A DNA stretch of 64,000 nucleotides, from the NCBI GenBank assembly GCA_018340805.1, contig JACMZG010001863.1:50547438-50611437 (forward strand). Direction: 5' to 3'. Under the pieces are notes generated by a model. The model saw only the letters and a program-made list of their open reading frames with translations, made no database searches and had not been told where the DNA came from. A program made the position numbers and the translations under genes. Source of the stretch: Microvelia longipes. Its lineage: Eukaryota > Arthropoda > Insecta > Hemiptera > Veliidae. Below are positions 59,126 through 64,000 of this stretch, piece by piece. The number at the start of each line of letters is the position of its first letter. The first letter of the stretch is position 1.

Positions 59126-59950
59126 TAACACGAAGTAATTTAGAATATGGTGCAATTTAAAAAAAAAAAATAAGGATGCAGCTGTTTGTTGCAATATGAT
59201 AATACTAGCTGAACTATACAGGTTATTAGTTATTTTACCTCTCTAAATCGCCTATCTAGTGATAAGTAACTATCACTAGGTATTTTACCTAGAAAGTGAT
59301 TCAGAATTTCGATGTTAAGTTCTTTATGTCATGTTATTCGAAAAGGTTTTACTTATGATTTAGTATTGATATTGATTTCTTTTCTAATGCCAACTTATTC
59401 TTCTTACAGTTGTAATAACATGATAAATTTAAATGTCATCGTCATTTTCTAAAAGCTTTTTCGGTCAGATTTTGACATTTTAAATGCCTCCTCTGTTTAA
59501 AGAAAAGAGAATAATGTTAAAATGTAATATTTATTGAGCTTTATGTATTTAACATTTTTACTATTTATTTATTCTTCTTTTTTATGTATTCACCGCGGGT
59601 TGTTACTTTTTATTTATTTATTTATTTTTCTTTTTGATGTAATTTTATTGTAAATGAGATGATTTTAGATATAACTAAAAAAATTATAATTTCTAATTAT
59701 TTAAAAATCTATTATGACCCGATCTTTATTATTATTATTATTTATTTGTATTTATTTGCTAATAATGGAATAAACTCCAATGTTTCTGCGAGCTTTACTA
59801 AACTTTTTAGATTTGTATTATGTACAAACAAACAAATTGTTATCAAAGTTTACGTCAAGACCTAACTTGACCTAACGTAGGTCAGACTGACGTATTATAT
59901 GATTAAATGCGTATCTACCGTTTTATTTTTCTAAGTTTAATTAACTTAAA
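59126..59950. other. AT-rich spacer, no gene recognised
   Basis: No exon or repeat end recognised. The 68-codon frame at 59659-59865 is AT-driven. Confidence 0.45.
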
Positions 59951-59951
59951 A

Positions 59952-60001
59952 AACCACACTGGACTGTGGTGTTATGGTCTGGACTGTAAGACCATAACAC
60001 C
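59952..60001. other. Double hairpin at the left edge of the 62-bp satellite
   Basis: ACCACA pairs with TGTGGT in the first, smaller stem (59953-59970). GGTGTTATGGTCT (59968-59980) pairs perfectly with AGACCATAACACC (59989-60001) around an 8-base loop. The first diverged satellite unit starts about 20 bp downstream. Confidence 0.8.
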
Positions 60002-60019
60002 TTAGATATTTGGTTACCC

Positions 60020-61390
60020 AATAATTCTGAGGTTGAGCATAGTGAGGTCTACGTTAAGCTTTGGTTAATCATGGGATTCTGAGGAAGAGCAAAGCAAGAC
60101 CGGAGTAATGCCACCTTAAGCTTTGGATAATTATGGGATTCTGAGGAAGAGCAAAGCAAGACCGGAGTAATACCACCTTAAGCTTTGGATAATCATGGGA
60201 TTCTGAGAAAGACCAAAGCAAGACCGGAGTAATACCACCTTAAGCTTTGGATAATCATGGGATTCTGAGGAAGAACAAAGCAAGACCGGAGTAATACCAC
60301 CTTAAACTTTGGATAATCATGACATTCTGAGGAAAAGCAAAGCAAGACCGGAGTAATACCACCTTAAGCTTTGGATAATTATGGGATTCTGAGGAAGAGC
60401 AAAGCAAGACCGGAGTAATGCCACCTTAAGCTTTGGATAATCATGACATTCTGAGGAAGAACAAAGCAAGACCGGAGTAATACCACCTTAAACTTTGGAT
60501 AATCATGACATTCTGAGGAAAAGCAAAGCAAGACCGGAGTAATACCACCTTAAGCTTTGGATAATTATGGGATTCTGAGGAAGAGCAAAGCAAGACCGGA
60601 GTAATGCCACCTTAAGCTTTGGATAATCATGACATTCTGAGGAAGAGCAAAGCAAGACCGGAGTAATACCACCTTAAGCTTTGGATAATTATGGGATTCT
60701 GAGGAAGAGCAAAGCAAGACCGGAGTAATACCACCTTAAGCTTTGGATAATTATGGATTCTGAGGAAGAGCAAAGCAAACCGGAGTAATACCACCTTAAG
60801 CTTTGGATAATCATGGGATTCTGAGGAAGAGCAAAGCAAGACCGGAGTAATGCCACCTTAAGCTTTGGATAATCATGACATTCTGAGGAAGAGCAAAGCA
60901 AGACCGGAGTAATACCACCTTAAGCTTTGGATAATTATGGATTCTGACCGAGTAAGCTTAAGCTTTGATAATCATGGGATTCTGAGGAAGAGCAAAGCAA
61001 GGCCGGAGTAATGCCACCTTAAGCTTTGGATAATCATGGGATTCTGAGGAAGAGCAAAGCAAGACCGGAGTAATACCACCTTAAGCTTTGGATAATCATG
61101 GGATTCTGAGGAAGAGCAAAGCAAGACCGGAGTAATACCACCTTAAGCTTTGGATAATCATGGCATTCTGAGGAAGAGCAAAGCAACACCGGAGTAATAC
61201 CACCTTAAGCTTTGGATAATCATGGGATTCTGAGGAAGAGCAAAGCAAGACCGGAGTAATACCACCTTAAGCTTTGGATAATCATGGGATTCTGAGGAAG
61301 AGCAAAGCAAGACGGAGTAATACCACCTTAAGCTTTGGATAATCATGGCATTCTGAGGAAGAGCAAAGCGAGACCGGAGTTGCGAGGAAT
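60020..61390 (+). repeat. 62-bp satellite, about 22 units, GAGCAAAGCAAGACCGGAGT core
   Basis: Units of 62 bp read TTAAGCTTTGGATAATCATG, then GGATTCTGAGGAAGAGCAAA, then GCAAGACCGGAGTAATACCA and CC. Variants at a few positions (GGGATT, GACATT or GGCATT; TAATGCC or TAATACC) mark unit types. From about 60302 to 60610 a three-unit block repeats every 186 bp. The first unit (60020-60055) is strongly diverged and one near 60950 is broken. Minus-strand frames of YPKLKVVLL type peptides at 60627-60901 and 61158-61397 follow from the repeat. Confidence 0.95.
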
Positions 61391-62555
61391 AATGCACCCG
61401 ATTTTTTTGTTAATACGGTTTGAGAAAACATCAAAAGATTAGCCGTTATATGTCGTATCTAATTGGTATTAGAAAAGTAGGAGAACGATTTGTTTGTATC
61501 GCTTTCCGGTATTAATTCCATTTAACACTGCAGACATTTGCCTCTAGGGAGATTTTCAGGTTTACCCTCGTTTCTTCTGTTTAAGCTTCTGCTGTGAAGG
61601 GAATTAGAAGTCATCGATATAGAGACGAGAGTGTGAGGGTTTAATCCTTAGGTCCCTTTCTCTTGGACCCTCCTACCACTCATAAATACCTCTTAAAAGT
61701 TAAATCCTCTGAAAACGAATCCTTAATACGTTTTTTTTCGAAGCCATTCCCTTTTTTCAGAACTAATATTTAACAATACTTTAAACTAATGAATTAAACT
61801 CCCCTTTTATTCTTTTGAAAACTATAAAAATACTTCACCCTAACACACGACCAAACATCTAAAGAGACCTAAATAAAAAATGTAAATTCCCCTAAAATAT
61901 AAAAACATATATTACATTTAAAGATAATCCACAGGACTTAATATTCAAACCTACTATTCTTGAAAATAGTAGCAATAAAAATGAATTATAGTTGTCCTTC
62001 AAAACAGATTATTCTTGAATAAAGTCAGTTAGGAATCATCAATACATTGCCCTTAACGAGATAGCTCTGAAAAAAATGTTTAAACTTTTGGTTTCGATAC
62101 AATACTTCAGTCTGTTTAAGTTCTTATATTTTTAAAATGTTAAGTGTTTATTCTTACTACGAATAACATTGATCCCTAGCAAGTCTGCCTGAAATTAAAA
62201 ACATAATATGTAAATCTACTATTGATTTTTGGGTGAAAACAAATTGGTCAACATAATTAAATGTTAAATTAATAATGTAGAGACAAATGAAACTATTCAA
62301 AATGAAAATACAACAGAAATCTTCCTAAAAATGTAGATTCAAATTGTCTTTAAATTATTTTTATACTATTTAAAATTAGTTTTTTTTGTATATATTATGA
62401 GTATAATCTGTGTATTTTAAATATTTATAAGATTTTCGTGAGCGGTCTATTTATTAATCGTTTAAATGTTACCGTATTCAAATTACTGTTGTCAAATAGT
62501 CATTTACTTTTACTATGTGTTTAAGACGTCTGCAGGGGCAAATGAATCCTTTTTA
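61391..62555. other. Spacer, no gene recognised
   Basis: A less AT-rich part at about 61490-61680 carries no conserved frame. The rest is AT-rich. Confidence 0.5.
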
Positions 62556-62557
62556 CT

Positions 62558-62748
62558 TGTTCTTCTTTATACCGTAGGTATAAATGAGGTATGTATAGAT
62601 GAAGCTATAAAGATGCGTTGCTGTATGAATTTAACGACTTGGACATTCTGAAGACGAGCGAAGCGAGTCCGAAGTAGGGAGGACAAGCGCATGAATCCGT
62701 TGTGATATGGAAAAGTTCCGAGGTACCCCGTACCCGATTTTTTATTCA
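62558..62748 (+). repeat. Internally deleted 5S-box derivative
   Basis: The 5' palindrome TATACCGTAGGTATAAATGA is intact at about 62569-62588. Only about 60 bp of body follows before the 3' module ATTCTGAAGACGAGCGAAGC, then GAGTCCGAAGTAGGGAGGAC (62645-62684). The element closes with AAGTTCCGAGGTACCCCGTA, then CCCGATTTTTT. The 5S-like box and about 500 bp of body are missing. The 61-codon (62466-62651) and 60-codon (62567-62749) frames here are by-products. Confidence 0.75.
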
Positions 62749-64000
62749 TTTAAGGTCCTATTAGATTTTAGATTTACTTCTTTTACATTTACAGTGACAT
62801 CCATATAGCCGTGTGTCATTAAACAGAAGGTTATATTGAGGAAGTAAAAATATATGTATAAGAATATTGTCTTAACAAGAATTTAAGAAAGGGGTTGTTT
62901 GCGAGCTTTAATTAATGCGGGTTTATATTGCAAAGGGTTGCGAGAAGAAGACAGCAATTTAAACGTGAGAAAAGATGTGTGAAAGATTTACTCTGATTCG
63001 ATGCGGCAAATGCTCCTCTCTTTTGTTATTTACTCAACAACTTTCCTATCTCCTGATAAAGTTTCGATTTGTTTTCATGTTCACTACTATGTTCCTTTTT
63101 TAAAGAAATTCCTCTTCAAAAAGAAAAGGGTTAGTAGATATACTAAGTGAGAAAATGCAACTCAGACAAAATAAGGAAAAGGAAAAACCAAAAAGGGATT
63201 TGATAAATTGATCAAAGGAATTGAAGGTAGCATCTCAGCGGATGTTTTAGCAGACTAATTAACCGTAGAGGAACTCCTCCTAAGTCTGAGGTCGTTGAAA
63301 AGGGGCTAATTGCTCATTTACTTGTGTGAAAGACTTGATGAAACAAAAGCAGCGGACTTATAAGGAGTGAGTAACATCTTTAAGAAACATATTCTCTAAC
63401 TAACCTTATACATAGATATTTACACACGACGTATAACATGTTGCTCGCTAAACAACTTCGTTTTTATCTTTGTTTAAAAAGCTCCTGTACCTCCATCCGC
63501 ATGATTTTGAAAATCTTATTTAACTTGGTTTCTAAACATGTGCTCTTTATCTCGTTCTTGATGTTCTCTCCATCTTGAGCTGTTTATTCTTGTTATATTT
63601 TCCCTTTGATATAAACTGCTTGCTGGATAAATTATATGCATATTTGTTTTAGACAATTTCATTTACATTTTAGTCTTTGATCTTATTTAGTTTAGCTCAA
63701 TTTTATTTTTTGATATTGTTCTTGTCGTCTCATTTTGCTGAATACAATAATTTTTCCTGACGCCAAAAAGTTTCAAACTACGAGAAGGTTTTTGAAACAT
63801 TTTTTTATTATAATTAGTTAATAAATAAATAATAGCAAATTTAACACTAAAATATGCGTGAATTCTCTCAAAGAAGAAAAATACACCGATCATTGTACGG
63901 AGTTATGGTAGATAAATTTTGATCATCCTAATTTATTTGACCTTTTGTTGTTTCTACCCGTTAACATGTCACAGATTCACCTTTCTACCTCATGTGAACT
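62749..64000. other. AT-rich spacer, no gene recognised
   Basis: No exon, RNA gene or repeat end recognised. The minus-strand frame at 63687-63893 is Lys/Phe-rich without a domain. Confidence 0.5.

Noticed and set aside
60627..61397. YPKLKVVLL-type repeat proteins on the minus strand
   Set aside because: By-products of the 62-bp satellite.

Overview
The window is about 70-75 % A+T and contains no open reading frame that I can defend as a gene. The longest uninterrupted frame is about 107 codons, and most frames over 60 codons lie in repeats or low-complexity DNA. There are no bacterial operons, ribosome binding sites, tRNA clusters or rRNA operons. The content is that of intergenic or intronic DNA from a repeat-rich animal genome: 5S- and tRNA-derived retroposon-like units, 5'-truncated LINE ends with target-site duplications (TSDs), hAT elements with 8-bp TSDs, many MITEs, several satellites, and long TA microsatellites. 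The LINE type and the 5S-like box fit an invertebrate, possibly an arthropod. I cannot name the species.

Layout. 0-10 kb: AT-rich spacer, a full copy of a composite 5S-box repeat (2.44-3.15 kb), a non-autonomous hAT element with a perfect 8-bp TSD (4.49-5.29 kb), 5' fragments of the 5S-box repeat, two TA arrays, and a 106-bp satellite (9.04-9.56 kb). 10-20 kb: mostly featureless, with a near-palindromic MITE (10.48-10.74 kb), a short GC-rich tandem repeat (13.39-13.58 kb) and a GC-rich dispersed repeat (17.7-17.95 kb). 20-24.3 kb: a pair of 176-bp inverted repeats encloses about 3.9 kb that holds a duplicated repeat, a satellite of about 32 units with the core GCGAGCGAAGCGAG, a tRNA-like SINE and a hAT MITE. 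27-38 kb: a second copy of that hAT MITE, two more complete 5S-box repeats, a TA-flanked MITE with a partial copy, a 704-bp element with 147-bp terminal inverted repeats (TIRs) around a tandem array, a truncated LINE end and a 67-bp satellite. 38-50 kb: a second LINE end, a tRNA-derived SINE, MITEs, a 21-bp minisatellite, and 5S-box copies. 50-64 kb: a GC-rich unrecognised island with competing hairpins (51.0-51.45 kb), TA/TG microsatellites, retroposon tails, an inverted pair of repeat ends with a hammerhead-like core (58.9-59.1 kb), a 62-bp satellite of about 22 units (60.0-61.4 kb), and an internally deleted 5S-box derivative (62.56-62.75 kb).

The connecting theme is a short motif, GAGCGAAGCGAG or its variant GAGCAAAGCGAG. 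It occurs near the 3' end of the dispersed 5S-box repeat and at the centre of three separate satellites. Two of those satellites, 51 kb apart and in opposite orientation, are clearly related to each other. The core heptamer GCGAAGC is known to form an unusually stable DNA mini-hairpin. This suggests, as inference, that the dispersed repeat seeds satellites through that motif. No host gene system can be reconstructed from this window.
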